A stretch of DNA of 27,393 bases, taken from NCBI GenBank assembly GCA_905216195.1, contig CAJMSX010000049.1, positions 1 through 27,393 on the forward strand, read 5' to 3'. Made by a program: the position numbers and the translations under genes. Below the pieces are notes generated by a model. It was not told the origin of the DNA and did not search any database. It saw nothing but the letters and a program-made list of their open reading frames with translations. This DNA is from an uncultured bacterium (lineage in GTDB: Bacteria; Bacteroidota; Bacteroidia; Bacteroidales; Marinifilaceae). Below, piece after piece: positions 14,434 to 23,780 of the stretch (positions are counted from its first letter, which is position 1; each line of letters begins with the position of its first letter).

Positions 14434-16356
14434 TCAATGGCCGGCAAACGTTTTTTTCCGGCAGTAGGGAATCTCGAACCAGAATTCCGATCCCTTGCCT
14501 TCTTCCGAATTCACTCCGATCTTTCCTCCCAAGCGTTTTACAATAGTTTCGCTAATCGCCAGACCTAAACCGGTGCCTTGAGAAAAATCATTAAGCTTCA
14601 CAAAACGGCCGAATATTTGATCCAGCTTATTCGCAGGAATACCGCAACCCGTATCCGATACGAAAAAGTAGAGCACATCATTTTCTTTCAACCGGTAACC
14701 GAAATGAATAAATCCGCTTTCGGTAAATTTCACCGCATTCGTCAGCAGGTTGTTAATCACTTGCAATAAGCGGTTGCGTTCGGTATGAAGGATGCATTCC
14801 GGTATTTTCTCCGTAAAAGCCAGGCTGACCTTATCTTTTACCTTTAAGCGGGTAGTACGTTCTATTTCCTCGAACAAGGCGTTAACATCCACATCCGTAT
14901 AAATAAACTCCAGGGTGCCTGCTTCAATCTTGGATAAATCCAGAATATCCCCGATCAATTGTAAAAGCAATGCGTTATTATTCTCTATAATTTGCAGGTA
15001 TTCTTGTTTCTCTTCCGCTTCTTCCGTCTGTGCCAAAGCGGCTGAAAAACCCACAATCGCATTGAGGGGGGTACGAATTTCATGACTCATATTGGCCAGA
15101 AAAGCCGATTTGAGACGATTGCTTTCCTCTGCCTGTTCTTTGGCGTTGCGCAACGTCTGCTCCATCCGTTTATGCTGATCGATGGAGCTTGTAGTGCCTA
15201 TCAACTGAACCACATTTTGCCGCTCGTCCCTCACTTCTACCGAAATGTGAAATTCCACCCACACGTATTGCCCGGTTTTCCGGAAATCGGCCCGGGCCGC
15301 TCTTTGTATATGTCCGGTTTTTCCTTCGATCAGATTTCTGAAGTCGGATATAACAGTATCCCGATCCTCAGGATGCAGGCTCCCGAAAAAAAACTCAGCG
15401 GGAAGTTCCAAATCCCAATTCAGCGAATCCTTATATATTCCTTTCAACTGACGGGAATCCAGAATAAACCGATTCCGCTTTACATCGAAAAGCCACAGCA
15501 TCAAACGGGCAATATACAAAGCCATCATCAGTTTTTGGGAAACAAACTTCACCTTTTCCTGTTGCTTCTGCATATCGGTAATATCCAATGTACTGCACAA
15601 CAACCATTTATTCTTTCCGAAAACAAAAATATTTTTTGTCACCATCAACGCATGTTCCAATCCGTCTTCCAGCACAAATTTTTCTATTCCCTGATAATGG
15701 CCGTTTCGCTCTGCCAGCTCCCGGTCAAATTCCTGGACTTTTTTCGCCCCGGCATCTTCCATAAATACATTTTCAGTATGTCCGACAGCCACATCCGCCG
15801 AAACTCCGAATATTTTAGATCGTTTACTCCAAAAAATATATTTCTCGGTTTGCATATCTTTAATCGAAGTGGGAATAGGCAAACTCTCGAAAGCCTGACT
15901 TAAAAATAACTTCAATTTCTCCGCTTCGATACGGTGTAAGGTATTCTCCGTCACATCTCTCAGAAAAGTAACGACCCGGCCCGGAGCCAAATAAGCGGCG
16001 CAAACTTCGAAATAGACCGTTTTTTCCCCTACCGGCAAACAGAATTCAAAACGTTTCTTCCCTTTCTCTTTCAAACAATCCTGCAAATGTTTTCGGTATA
16101 CTTCTGCTACAGCCCGGTCTCCGATTACCTCCGCAATATTCAAACCCGTCATCTTTTCTGACGGTATCGGTAAAATCCGGTCGTCTGCATTGATAATCTT
16201 TACGATCTTCAACTCCCCGTCATGTACAAATATCATATCCGGCGAAACCGCTATCAGCTCGTCGTTCAGGCTTTCTTCTCCTCTATCGGTATCTCGCGGA
16301 ATACCGGAAATTCCGGTTTCCGGTTTATTTTCAGACCGCTTTCCAAATAATTTCAT
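14434..16356 (-). CDS. Soluble PAS sensor histidine kinase, paralogue
   Basis: A 640-residue cytoplasmic kinase. Three PAS-like domains (~33-140, ~150-262, ~275-398) are followed by the dimerisation domain with His425 in ANMSHEIRTPLNAIVGFS and the ATPase domain with VINNLLTNAVKF (533-544), DTGCGIP (568) and GTGLGLA (594). It is 91 bp upstream of the 955-residue kinase on the same strand. From the linker before the His box to the end the two are close relatives, sharing DILDLSKIEAGT and RFVKLN-F-QGTGLGL. No receiver or output gene is linked. The two probably share or compete for one regulator elsewhere. The signal is unknown; cytoplasmic PAS domains often sense redox state or small ligands. 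Confidence 0.88.
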   Translation of the reverse strand: MKLFGKRSENKPETGISGIPRDTDRGEESLNDELIAVSPDMIFVHDGELKIVKIINADDRILPIPSEKMTGLNIAEVIGDRAVAEVYRKHLQDCLKEKGKKRFEFCLPVGEKTVYFEVCAAYLAPGRVVTFLRDVTENTLHRIEAEKLKLFLSQAFESLPIPTSIKDMQTEKYIFWSKRSKIFGVSADVAVGHTENVFMEDAGAKKVQEFDRELAERNGHYQGIEKFVLEDGLEHALMVTKNIFVFGKNKWLLCSTLDITDMQKQQEKVKFVSQKLMMALYIARLMLWLFDVKRNRFILDSRQLKGIYKDSLNWDLELPAEFFFGSLHPEDRDTVISDFRNLIEGKTGHIQRAARADFRKTGQYVWVEFHISVEVRDERQNVVQLIGTTSSIDQHKRMEQTLRNAKEQAEESNRLKSAFLANMSHEIRTPLNAIVGFSAALAQTEEAEEKQEYLQIIENNNALLLQLIGDILDLSKIEAGTLEFIYTDVDVNALFEEIERTTRLKVKDKVSLAFTEKIPECILHTERNRLLQVINNLLTNAVKFTESGFIHFGYRLKENDVLYFFVSDTGCGIPANKLDQIFGRFVKLNDFSQGTGLGLAISETIVKRLGGKIGVNSEEGKGSEFWFEIPYCRKKTFAGH

Positions 16357-16760
16357 GATACTGCCGATATTACCGTTAACTAATTTTGCGCAAAATCCCT
16401 TATCCCTTTTTACTCATTTCCCTGATTATTTTTCCAACCATTCCGTATAGTCGCACTCCAGTCATATGCTTATGGAATATTTTTCCGAACCGTCTCCGGG
16501 TGGATACACTTCCCTCTCAGAGCAGCCCGCACCCTGCCGTTTCCGCACACGGAATCTACCGGCTTTCATTTAGAAAATTCGCCGGAAATATAAATCAAAT
16601 GTATCTATTAAAAAAGGAATACCGGTTATTAATTTTAGACTCTAACTTCACTATTTTACACCGAACGGAAAAAAGGCGGATTTTTGAAGATTTTCTTTTC
16701 CTGTCCTTCAAGCGGACCCTCGTAAACTTTCGGTTATTCGTGGGAAGGTACGGCTTTCCT
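16357..16760. other. 404-bp gap between mnmA and the tandem kinases
   Basis: No convincing gene or RNA is seen. It must contain the kinase promoter. A TACATTTG box (minus strand, 16603-16596) fits -7 but lacks a -33 match and would give a ~230-nt UTR. A 14-bp palindrome at 16383-16396 lies just in front of the kinase. No strong terminator for mnmA was found. Confidence 0.4.
16383..16396. repeat. 14-bp perfect palindrome before the kinase gene
   Basis: ATTTTGCGCAAAAT lies 26 bp upstream of the kinase start at 16356. Its symmetry would suit a dimeric repressor or activator; chance in AT-rich DNA is also possible. Confidence 0.25.
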
Positions 16761-17810
16761 TCATTTCATCCTGACCGTTCCTCCGCCGATCAAACGTTCC
16801 CCCCGGTAAAAAGCTGCCGGCTGTCCGGGAGCTACCGCCCAGGCAGGCGAAGCCAGACGGACTTTCCACTTCCCCCTTCCTTCAGGAGAAATCCGCACAA
16901 ACCCTGCCGGATTCAATCCGATCCCTCTTATCTTAATTTCTATGTCTTCCGCTGCCCATTCTTCAGGATCGATAAAACGAAGATTTTCCAGATAAAGCCC
17001 TTCCGTATACAAACCTTCCCGGATATCGGCTTCTATCGTATTTTTTTCATAATCCATCGCCGCTACATATCCCCGTTTTCCATCTATCAAAGGCATATCC
17101 CGGGTTTGCCCGATCGTATAATTCAATAATCCGGTATGTCGTCCGAGGGTATTACCGTTCCGATCGACAATGTTTCCCGCCTGGGGTATTCCCTTTTTCC
17201 CACATTGCCGGAAGATAAATTCCCGGTAATCCCTTCCTTCCAAAAAACATATACCCATACTTTCCCTTTTCCGGGCCATATCTTCATAGCCCTCCCGCAT
17301 CGCCAGAGCCCGGATTTCCGCTTTGGTATATTCTCCCAAAGGAGTATAAGCCCTCCGGAGTACCTCTTCTCCTACCCCCCACAGGAAATAGGACTGGTCT
17401 TTCCGGGGATCGATCCCTTTCCATACATAATAATGCTTCCCCCACGGTTTGATGCGGACATAATGTCCCGTAGCGATATAGCCCGCCCCGCTTTGGTCAG
17501 CGGCATCCGACAAAAGCCGCCACTTCACCGTATTATTACACAACGCACAGGGATTAGGCGTGCGCCCGGCCAGATATTGCGAAACGAAAGGAAGGACCAC
17601 CTGCTGCCGGAATAATTCCCGTCCGTCATAGGTCATCGGTTCTATATCCAGCCGGCGGCACAGTTCTTCCGTTTCAGATAAGACATTCCTCTTCCACAGG
17701 GATAAATTCAATCCGATAATCCGGAAGCCTTCCCGCTTTAACAACAGGGCCGCTGCAAAACTATCCAGTCCTCCGCTCAATCCGACGATGACAACCGGTT
17801 TCATAACCAT
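16761..17810 (-). CDS. mnmA: tRNA-uridine 2-sulfurtransferase MnmA
   Basis: A 349-residue enzyme that inserts sulfur at position 2 of the wobble uridine of tRNAs for Lys, Glu and Gln. The PP-loop ATP motif GLSGGLDS is at 10-17. The catalytic cysteines are Cys91 in NPCALCNNTVKW and Cys188 in MGICFLEG. TGHYVRI (tRNA/ATP contact) and the C-terminal beta-barrel region (LRFIDPEEW) follow, and length fits the family. The ATG at 17810 directly abuts the stop codon of the upstream SpmAB-like gene, and a second ATG at codon 3 is equally good. This zero spacing indicates translational coupling in the ffh-folD-spm operon. Bacteroidetes often carry two MnmA paralogues, so this could be the second one. 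Confidence 0.92.
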   Translation of the reverse strand: MVMKPVVIVGLSGGLDSFAAALLLKREGFRIIGLNLSLWKRNVLSETEELCRRLDIEPMTYDGRELFRQQVVLPFVSQYLAGRTPNPCALCNNTVKWRLLSDAADQSGAGYIATGHYVRIKPWGKHYYVWKGIDPRKDQSYFLWGVGEEVLRRAYTPLGEYTKAEIRALAMREGYEDMARKRESMGICFLEGRDYREFIFRQCGKKGIPQAGNIVDRNGNTLGRHTGLLNYTIGQTRDMPLIDGKRGYVAAMDYEKNTIEADIREGLYTEGLYLENLRFIDPEEWAAEDIEIKIRGIGLNPAGFVRISPEGRGKWKVRLASPAWAVAPGQPAAFYRGERLIGGGTVRMK

Positions 17811-19043
17811 TTAACCGAAGAATAAGTAGGCGATCACAATAGCGGCGATAATGCCCGCCAAATCAGCAATCAGACCGCAAGGAACCGCATAACGGGTATT
17901 TTTAATCCCCACAGCCCCGAAGTATACCGCAATAATATAAAAGGTTGTATCGGTGGCCCCCTGAAAAGTCGAAGCCAAACGGCCTGCAAAAGAATCCGCA
18001 CCGTAAGCGGTCATCGTATCGATCATCATTCCCCGCGCACCGCTTCCGCTCAAAGGTTTCATCAGAGCGGTAGGCAAGGCCGCAACAAAATCGGAATTCA
18101 ATCCCATCCCTTCCACCAGTCGTTCAATGCCGGCCATCAAAAGCTCCATAGCCCCTGAAGCCCGGAAAACACCGATCGCCACCAGGATGGCGATCAAATA
18201 AGGAATGATTTTCACGGCTACCGAAAATCCCTCCTTCGCCCCTTCTATAAAAGTTTCGTAAACATTTATTTTCCGGACAAAAGCCATTCCGATAAAAGCA
18301 ATGATGATAGAAAAAAGCACGACATTACTGACGACATTAGACACGGTAGTAATCATCTCTTTATCCAACGTAGAGAAATACCAGATCAAACCGGCGATCA
18401 AAGCCGTTCCTCCTCCCAGATAGGCCAGGATCACCCGGTTGAAAAGATGAATACGTTGCCACACCGCCACAGCGATAAGCCCGGCCAGTGTAGAAAAATA
18501 AGTAGCCAAAAGAATGGGAATAAAAATATCGGCGGGATTTGCGGCCCCCAATTGCGCCCGGTAAACCATCACCGATACCGGTACAATCGTCAGGCCGGAA
18601 GTATTCAATACCAGAAACATGATCTGAGCATTGGAAGCCGTATCTTTGCGGGGATTAACCTCTTGCATTTGCTGCATCGCTTTCAGTCCTACCGGAGTGG
18701 CCGCATTATCCAACCCCAGCATATTGGCTGCGATATTCATCATAATAGAACCGTAAGCCGGACTCTGGGGCGGCAATTCCGGAAACAGACGACAAAAAAA
18801 AGGACGGATGAAACGGGACATCAGCCCCACAGCTCCCCCTTTTTCCCCGATTTTCATAATGCCCATCCACAGGGTCAATACTCCCGTCAGACCTAACGAA
18901 ATCTCAAAACCGGTTTTCGACATATCGAATGTCGATTTCATCATGGCACCGAATACCGCCGTATCTCCATCCGCAATTAATTTAAATAAAGCGACGAGAA
19001 AAGCGGCAACAAAAAAGAAAATCCAGATATAATTCAGAACCAT
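17811..19043 (-). CDS. SpmA-SpmB fusion, nucleoside-recognition (Gate) membrane protein
   Basis: A 410-residue polytopic membrane protein. The N-terminal half resembles spore maturation protein A, with the signature NMLGLDNAATPVGLKAM at about 109-125 and VLNTSGLTIVPVSVMVYR. The C-terminal half resembles SpmB, with a Gate domain and LPTALMKPLSGSGARGMMID followed by GATDTTFYIIAVYFG. Fused SpmAB proteins are normal in non-sporulating Bacteroidetes, where they are probably transporters; the substrate is not established. It lies 61 bp after folD and abuts mnmA. Function in this operon is unknown. Confidence 0.88.
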   Translation of the reverse strand: MVLNYIWIFFFVAAFLVALFKLIADGDTAVFGAMMKSTFDMSKTGFEISLGLTGVLTLWMGIMKIGEKGGAVGLMSRFIRPFFCRLFPELPPQSPAYGSIMMNIAANMLGLDNAATPVGLKAMQQMQEVNPRKDTASNAQIMFLVLNTSGLTIVPVSVMVYRAQLGAANPADIFIPILLATYFSTLAGLIAVAVWQRIHLFNRVILAYLGGGTALIAGLIWYFSTLDKEMITTVSNVVSNVVLFSIIIAFIGMAFVRKINVYETFIEGAKEGFSVAVKIIPYLIAILVAIGVFRASGAMELLMAGIERLVEGMGLNSDFVAALPTALMKPLSGSGARGMMIDTMTAYGADSFAGRLASTFQGATDTTFYIIAVYFGAVGIKNTRYAVPCGLIADLAGIIAAIVIAYLFFG

Positions 19044-19104
19044 AATTCCGATTTAACAGACTGAAAAAGCTGCTGCCCCCTGTCAAGCCGGAGGGCAGAG
19101 GCGT

Positions 19105-19980
19105 CTATTCCACCCCCTGAGACGCTTTCAGGGTATTCTGAAGCAGGGAAGCAATCGTCATCGGCCCTACACCTCCGGGAACCGGAGTAATATAAGCACA
19201 TTTCGGAGCCACCGACTCAAAATCCACATCTCCGGCCAAACGGAAACCCGATTTGGTCTGAGCGGAAGGAACCCGATGAATGCCTACATCGATAACCACC
19301 GCTCCTTCTTTTACCATATCCCCGGTGATAAAATGCGGGACCCCCAACGCCACGATCAGGATATCGGCCTGCAAAGTAAGTTCTTTGATATTCACTGTAC
19401 GGCTATGACACAGGGTTACGGTACAATCGGCATACTGATTTTTCCGCGACAACAGTATCGAGACCGGTGTGCCGACAATGTTGCTACGCCCCACCACCAC
19501 ACAATGTTTTCCCCCGGTCCGGATACCATACCTTTTGAGGAGTTCGACTATCCCCGCGGGAGTAGCCGGCAGGTAACCCGGTAATCCTTCTACCATTTTA
19601 CCCACATTACAGGGATGAAACCCGTCCACATCTTTCCGCGGATCTACTGCCAGTAAAATTTTATCTTCCGAAATATGCGAAGGTAAAGGAAGCTGGACGA
19701 TATACCCGTCCACATCCCGGTCTTTATTCAACTTATCGACTACCTCCAGCAACTGCTCTTCGCTGATATCTGAAGAAAAACGCATCTCCGTACTTTTAAA
19801 CCCGACTTCCCGGCAGGCTCTCACTTTACTGGCTACATACGTCTCGCTGGCCGGATCGTTCCCCACCAATACGGCGGCGAGATGGGGCACTTTCTTTCCC
19901 TCCGCTTTTAATTCACTCACCTTATCGGCCAATTCCTGCCGGATCTCGGCTGCTATTTTTTTCCCATCTATCAATTCCAT
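19105..19980 (-). CDS. folD: Bifunctional methylenetetrahydrofolate dehydrogenase/cyclohydrolase FolD
   Basis: A 291-residue cytoplasmic enzyme that interconverts 5,10-methylene- and 10-formyl-tetrahydrofolate with NADP. The active-site motif SETYVASKVRACREVGF gives Tyr48 and Lys52. The dinucleotide-binding stretch is VVVGRSNIVGTPVSILL, and the family signature ITPVPGGVGPMTIASLLQNT is near the C-terminus. Length is typical. It starts 24 bp after the ffh stop codon, so both are in one transcript. Confidence 0.96.
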   Translation of the reverse strand: MELIDGKKIAAEIRQELADKVSELKAEGKKVPHLAAVLVGNDPASETYVASKVRACREVGFKSTEMRFSSDISEEQLLEVVDKLNKDRDVDGYIVQLPLPSHISEDKILLAVDPRKDVDGFHPCNVGKMVEGLPGYLPATPAGIVELLKRYGIRTGGKHCVVVGRSNIVGTPVSILLSRKNQYADCTVTLCHSRTVNIKELTLQADILIVALGVPHFITGDMVKEGAVVIDVGIHRVPSAQTKSGFRLAGDVDFESVAPKCAYITPVPGGVGPMTIASLLQNTLKASQGVE

Positions 19981-20004
19981 ATTCTTAGGGTTTACGGGTT
20001 ACTC

Positions 20005-21330
20005 TTAACGTCTCATACCGGGCATACGCCTCATCATTTTACTTCCTCCCGAAAGCATTTTCATCATTTTTTTCGACTCCTCGAACTGTTTCAGCAAACG
20101 GTTTACATCCTGTACGGTCGTACCGCTTCCCGCCGCAATTCTTTTCCGCCGGGAACCGTTGATGATATCCGGCATCTCTCTTTCCGCCGGCGTCATAGAA
20201 TGGATAATCGCCTCCACGCTTTTAAAAGCATCATCATCGATATCCACGTCTTTCAAAGCTTTTCCGACACCGGGAATCATCGAGGCCAAATCCTTGATAT
20301 TCCCCATTTTCTTAATCTGCCGGATCTGCCCCAGAAAATCGTTGAAATTGAACTGGTTTTTGGATAACTTCTTCTGGAGCTTTTTCGCTTCTTCCGCATC
20401 GAACTGTTCCTGAGCTTTTTCCACCAAAGAAACAATGTCGCCCATTCCCAGAATACGATCGGCCATACGTTCGGGATGAAAAGCATCTATGGCTTCCAGT
20501 TTCTCCCCCGTCCCTACAAACTTAATAGGCTTATTAACCACCGTACGAATCGATAAAGCGGCTCCGCCCCGGGTATCCCCGTCCAGCTTCGTCAAAATGA
20601 CTCCGTCGAAATCCAGGCGATCGTTAAACTCCTTGGCCGTATTCACGGCATCCTGACCCGTCATGGAATCCACCACAAATAAAGTCTCATTCGGATGAAT
20701 CGCTTTTTTGATCGCGGCGATTTCGTTCATCATCTGCTCATCGATCGCCAAACGGCCTGCCGTATCGACGATCACTACATCGTTGTTCTGGGTCTTGGCC
20801 TTTTTAATAGCGTCCAAAGCAATCTTAACCGGATCTTTACTATTTTCCTCACTATACACCGGGACCCCGATCTGTTCCCCCAACACCTTCAACTGTTCAA
20901 TCGCCGCCGGACGATACACGTCTCCCGCCACCAATAAGGGATTCTTCCCCCGTTTATTCTTCAGCATATTGGCCAGCTTGCCGGAAAAAGTCGTTTTACC
21001 CGATCCCTGCAAACCGGACATCAAAATAACAGCCGGATTACCCTTGATATCGATATCTACATTTTTACCCCCCATCAGTTCCGCCAACTCGTCATGCACA
21101 ATCTTCACCATCATCTGCCCCGGCTTTACCGCTGTCAGCACATTCATCCCCAGGGCCTTCTCCTTCACCCTATTCGTGAAATCCTTCGCAATCTTATAAT
21201 TGACGTCCGCATCCAACAAGGAACGTCTCACTTCTTTCAAAGTTTCGGCAACGTTCAGCTCCGTAATTTTTCCCTGTCCTTTTAATATCTTAAACGACCG
21301 TTCCAGTCTATCGGATAGATTTTCAAACAT
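20005..21330 (-). CDS. ffh: Signal recognition particle protein Ffh
   Basis: A 441-residue SRP54 GTPase that binds signal sequences of nascent membrane and secreted proteins and, with 4.5S RNA and FtsY, targets them to the translocon. It has an N domain (1-~95) and a G domain with P-loop GLQGSGKT (106-113), the DTAGRL motif, TKLDGDTRGGAAL, and the methionine-rich M domain after ~300 with SKMMRRMPGMRR at the very end. All GTPase motifs are intact. First gene of the ffh-folD-spmAB-mnmA operon. Confidence 0.97.
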   Translation of the reverse strand: MFENLSDRLERSFKILKGQGKITELNVAETLKEVRRSLLDADVNYKIAKDFTNRVKEKALGMNVLTAVKPGQMMVKIVHDELAELMGGKNVDIDIKGNPAVILMSGLQGSGKTTFSGKLANMLKNKRGKNPLLVAGDVYRPAAIEQLKVLGEQIGVPVYSEENSKDPVKIALDAIKKAKTQNNDVVIVDTAGRLAIDEQMMNEIAAIKKAIHPNETLFVVDSMTGQDAVNTAKEFNDRLDFDGVILTKLDGDTRGGAALSIRTVVNKPIKFVGTGEKLEAIDAFHPERMADRILGMGDIVSLVEKAQEQFDAEEAKKLQKKLSKNQFNFNDFLGQIRQIKKMGNIKDLASMIPGVGKALKDVDIDDDAFKSVEAIIHSMTPAEREMPDIINGSRRKRIAAGSGTTVQDVNRLLKQFEESKKMMKMLSGGSKMMRRMPGMRR

Positions 21331-21387
21331 AGTTGTATTTTTAAATTATCATTATAAATCAGTAAGCCTGTCTGACATAACAAGCCA

Positions 21388-21417
21388 CAAAGTTATAAAA
21401 AATCCGTAAATACCAAT
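21388..21417 (-). promoter_or_regulatory. Possible promoter of the ffh operon
   Basis: On the minus strand -7 TAACTTTG (21395-21388) and a partial -33 ATTG (21417-21414) with 18 bp between them. A 5' UTR of about 50 nt would result. Confidence 0.4.
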
Positions 21418-21457
21418 TCACGGATTCCTTCTCTTTCCCGGACTTTCTACTTTCAGC

Positions 21458-22120
21458 TTACCCCCTTTTACCCATATTTTTCAACACCACGAACGTTTTG
21501 TCGATTAAAGAATTATCAACAACAACCGTAAATTCATTGGTGGAAGAAATGACCTCCGTCAGATTGATCCCTTCCCACGACAACTCCTTCATAATACTGT
21601 AATAAAAACCGGGTTGCATACTGTTTCCCTTCGGCAACTTCAGAGTTACCGAAGAAAGAGCGTTTTGCTTGAACAAACAGGTCTCATCCTTAAAATATTC
21701 CAGAATCAACTCTCCCATCGTATCGCTCACCACCAGATTGGTTTCAAATACCCCCTGAACCAGAGTGTAAAACACCTCTTCATTTTTCACCAGTTTCTTC
21801 AACACCTCGATGTGACACTCCAGCAAAGTGGGAGAATTCTTGAACGTATAATCGCACAGATTACTTCTTAAAATAATATCTCCCATATTATTCAGCAGTT
21901 TATTCAACTGCACCTGTTCACGGATTTGCAAATAAGGAGCCAGACGATTCAGCGACATGACAATCGCTCCGGTATTTACCTCCTTCTGTAACACCTTCTC
22001 CACATCGGGCTGTAACTGACGGGCTAAAGCCGATACATTAATAATTCCTGCCGCCAGGGACTCGGACAAATAAGGCCTGTGTTTAACGATCTCTTCTACT
22101 GCATGAGAAATACTTACCAT
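21458..22120 (-). CDS. ACT-like domain protein, conserved in Bacteroidetes
   Basis: A 220-residue soluble protein. The N-terminal ~70 residues are a helical part (ISHAVEEIVKHRPYLSESL...INVSALARQL) that resembles a small DNA-binding or helical bundle domain. The C-terminal part has two ACT-like units, with KLPKGNSMQPGFYYSIMKELSWEGINLTEVISS and EFTVVVDNSLIDKTFVVL as the classic second unit. Such proteins are often called aspartate-kinase-like because of the ACT fold, but no kinase domain is present. An amino-acid-responsive regulatory role is plausible. It has its own probable promoter (22144-22177). Confidence 0.75.
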   Translation of the reverse strand: MVSISHAVEEIVKHRPYLSESLAAGIINVSALARQLQPDVEKVLQKEVNTGAIVMSLNRLAPYLQIREQVQLNKLLNNMGDIILRSNLCDYTFKNSPTLLECHIEVLKKLVKNEEVFYTLVQGVFETNLVVSDTMGELILEYFKDETCLFKQNALSSVTLKLPKGNSMQPGFYYSIMKELSWEGINLTEVISSTNEFTVVVDNSLIDKTFVVLKNMGKRG

Positions 22121-22143
22121 AGTTTCCTGTGTTTAATTTTAAA

Positions 22144-22177
22144 CAAAGGTAATACTAAAATTGTAATTTATAACAAG
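22144..22177 (-). promoter_or_regulatory. Possible promoter of the ACT-like gene
   Basis: On the minus strand -7 TACCTTTG (22151-22144) and a partial -33 CTTG (22177-22174), 22 bp apart. The UTR would be about 17 nt. Confidence 0.4.
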
Positions 22178-22252
22178 TGAAGGTAAAAAAATAACAAAAA
22201 ATCGAACATTTTACCTCTTTTAGCCGGTAGAACCGCCTCCCCTGTTTTTCTT

Positions 22253-22744
22253 TCAATACAACCGTATCCATTCGTAACCGTTGCCCGAAGCCTCCATAAA
22301 ACGAATAAAATCCTCGGTTTTTAGGGCCAGAGAGGCCCGGTTATCGTTCGGATGAAAGGATAATTTAGCAGCTTTTTTCAAATTCTCATCCAAAAATACG
22401 TATACGTGATGCTCCGCATCGTTCACCAGCCCGAAAGGACTCACCGAGCCGGGTTGCAAACCTAGATAGCGATTCATCCGCTGTTCCGAAGCAAAACTCA
22501 GTTTTCCCTGTTTCAACAGATGTTCCAGGTCGTGAATCGCCAGACTCTGATCGCAATCGAAAATTACCAGATAATGCCGGTTTCCCTTGTGATTCCTGAA
22601 AAATAAATTTTTACAATGCTTGCTGTCCAGATTCTTCCAGTACTGTTTTGCAATCCCGATCGTCGGAGCAGGCGGATGCTCCAGATAATCGAAACAAATG
22701 TCCAACTCCGCCAATACTTGGTATACTTTTTCCTGTCCGATCAT
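22253..22744 (-). CDS. ProX/YbaK-type prolyl-tRNA editing protein
   Basis: A 163-residue trans-editing protein that removes wrongly attached amino acids (usually Ala) from tRNA-Pro. Family features: CKNLFFRNHKGNRHYLVI, KLSFASEQRMNRYLG, the glycine-containing substrate loop GSVSPFGLVNDAEHHV, and FHPNDNRASLAL near the end. Length matches the free-standing ProX/PrdX type. It lies 53 bp after the radical SAM gene on the same strand, so the two may be co-transcribed. Confidence 0.9.
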   Translation of the reverse strand: MIGQEKVYQVLAELDICFDYLEHPPAPTIGIAKQYWKNLDSKHCKNLFFRNHKGNRHYLVIFDCDQSLAIHDLEHLLKQGKLSFASEQRMNRYLGLQPGSVSPFGLVNDAEHHVYVFLDENLKKAAKLSFHPNDNRASLALKTEDFIRFMEASGNGYEWIRLY

Positions 22745-22797
22745 ATTCCTCTTAATTTATAACCTATTTTCGCATCCGCATTACCGGCTTACCTTTC

Positions 22798-23727
22798 TCA
22801 TTCTTCCCTCTTCCATTTTTTTCCCTGCCAGGTATTCCGCTCTTTCAACTTCTTTTCCAACTTAGCCGTAAATTCGTAATTTTTTATTCCCCATTGGGGA
22901 GCTATTACATATCCGGCCGGCGCCTGATTGACAAAACGTTCCAGATAAACCGCCGGATTCATCCGTTCGATCACCTCTGCCACCAAATCCAGGTATTCTT
23001 CCAAAGAATACAACCTGAACTTCTCCGGCGCGCTTTGATACTCCCGGGCCAATGGGGTGTCCCGGATAATTTGCAATTGATGCAGTTTCAGCACATGCAG
23101 AGGCAAACCGCAAAGCCGCAAAGCCCCTTCTACCATAGAAATCCGGCTTTCCCCGGGTAAACCGAAAATCAAATGAGCCCCCACAAAAATTCCCTTCCCT
23201 GCCGTCTCCCGTATCGCTTTTTCCGCCGCCCCGAAACCGTGTCCCCGGTGAATTCCCGCCAACACCTCATCGTTAACCGATTCTACTCCGTATTCCACAC
23301 ACACGTAATACCGACGGGCCAACCCGGCGATATAATCCAGAATTTCTCCATTCACCGCATCCGGACGGGTGGCAATCACCAATCCGGCCACCTGGGGATG
23401 AGCCAGGGCTTCTTCATACTTCTGCCGCAATACTTCCAAAGGAGCATAGGTGTTGGAATAGGCCTGAAAATAAGCCAGGTATTTTTGCCCTTTATATTTG
23501 GCATCAAAAAAACGAATTCCGGCCCCGATCTGCTCTGAAATTCCCGAAACCGACCGGCAATATTCCGGATTAAAACTCTCGTTATTGCAATAAGCACATC
23601 CTCCCCACCCTTTCGTACCGTCCCGGTTGGGACAAGTAAAGCCGCCGTCGATGGAAAGCTTTTGCACCCGTTCTCCGAGATACGTCCTAAAAAAAGAAGG
23701 TAAATCCCTGTATCTTTTCTCTTCCAA
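22798..23727 (-). CDS. TIGR01212-family radical SAM protein (YhcC-like)
   Basis: A 309-residue protein with the start used here. The three cluster-binding cysteines lie in CPNRDGTKGWGGCAYC (Cys32, 44, 47), the CPNRDGT variant typical of TIGR01212. LIFGLPGES and LKLHQLQIIRDTPLA are later family motifs. The precise reaction of the family is poorly known. A longer frame starts with ATG at 23784, but a TTG at 23727 gives the usual ~31 residues before the first cysteine, and a perfect inverted repeat plus a -7 box (TATCTTTG, 23756-23749) lie in the disputed 57 bp, suggesting that stretch is promoter. Start confidence is moderate; family confidence is high. Confidence 0.88.
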   Translation of the reverse strand: MEEKRYRDLPSFFRTYLGERVQKLSIDGGFTCPNRDGTKGWGGCAYCNNESFNPEYCRSVSGISEQIGAGIRFFDAKYKGQKYLAYFQAYSNTYAPLEVLRQKYEEALAHPQVAGLVIATRPDAVNGEILDYIAGLARRYYVCVEYGVESVNDEVLAGIHRGHGFGAAEKAIRETAGKGIFVGAHLIFGLPGESRISMVEGALRLCGLPLHVLKLHQLQIIRDTPLAREYQSAPEKFRLYSLEEYLDLVAEVIERMNPAVYLERFVNQAPAGYVIAPQWGIKNYEFTAKLEKKLKERNTWQGKKWKREE

Positions 23728-23748
23728 AACCCCTGTTTTTAATGCTCG

Positions 23749-23780
23749 CAAAGATAATACTTTCCGGGAAAATCCCGGAA
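23749..23780 (-). promoter_or_regulatory. Possible promoter with operator before the radical SAM gene
   Basis: The -7 element TATCTTTG (minus strand, 23756-23749) is followed upstream by a perfect 8-bp inverted repeat, TTCCGGGA-AAA-TCCCGGAA (23762-23780), where the spacer and -33 should be. No TTTG is found at the right distance, so expression may depend on a protein bound at the palindrome. Confidence 0.35.

Noticed and set aside
15082..15903. 273-codon plus-strand frame opposite the second soluble kinase
   Set aside because: A shadow of the kinase gene; the opposite strand has intact PAS and His-box motifs.
16540..16570. TTCCG-TGTG-CGGAA hairpin in the mnmA-kinase gap as a terminator
   Set aside because: Only a 5-bp stem, more than 190 bp from the mnmA stop codon, and no T-run.
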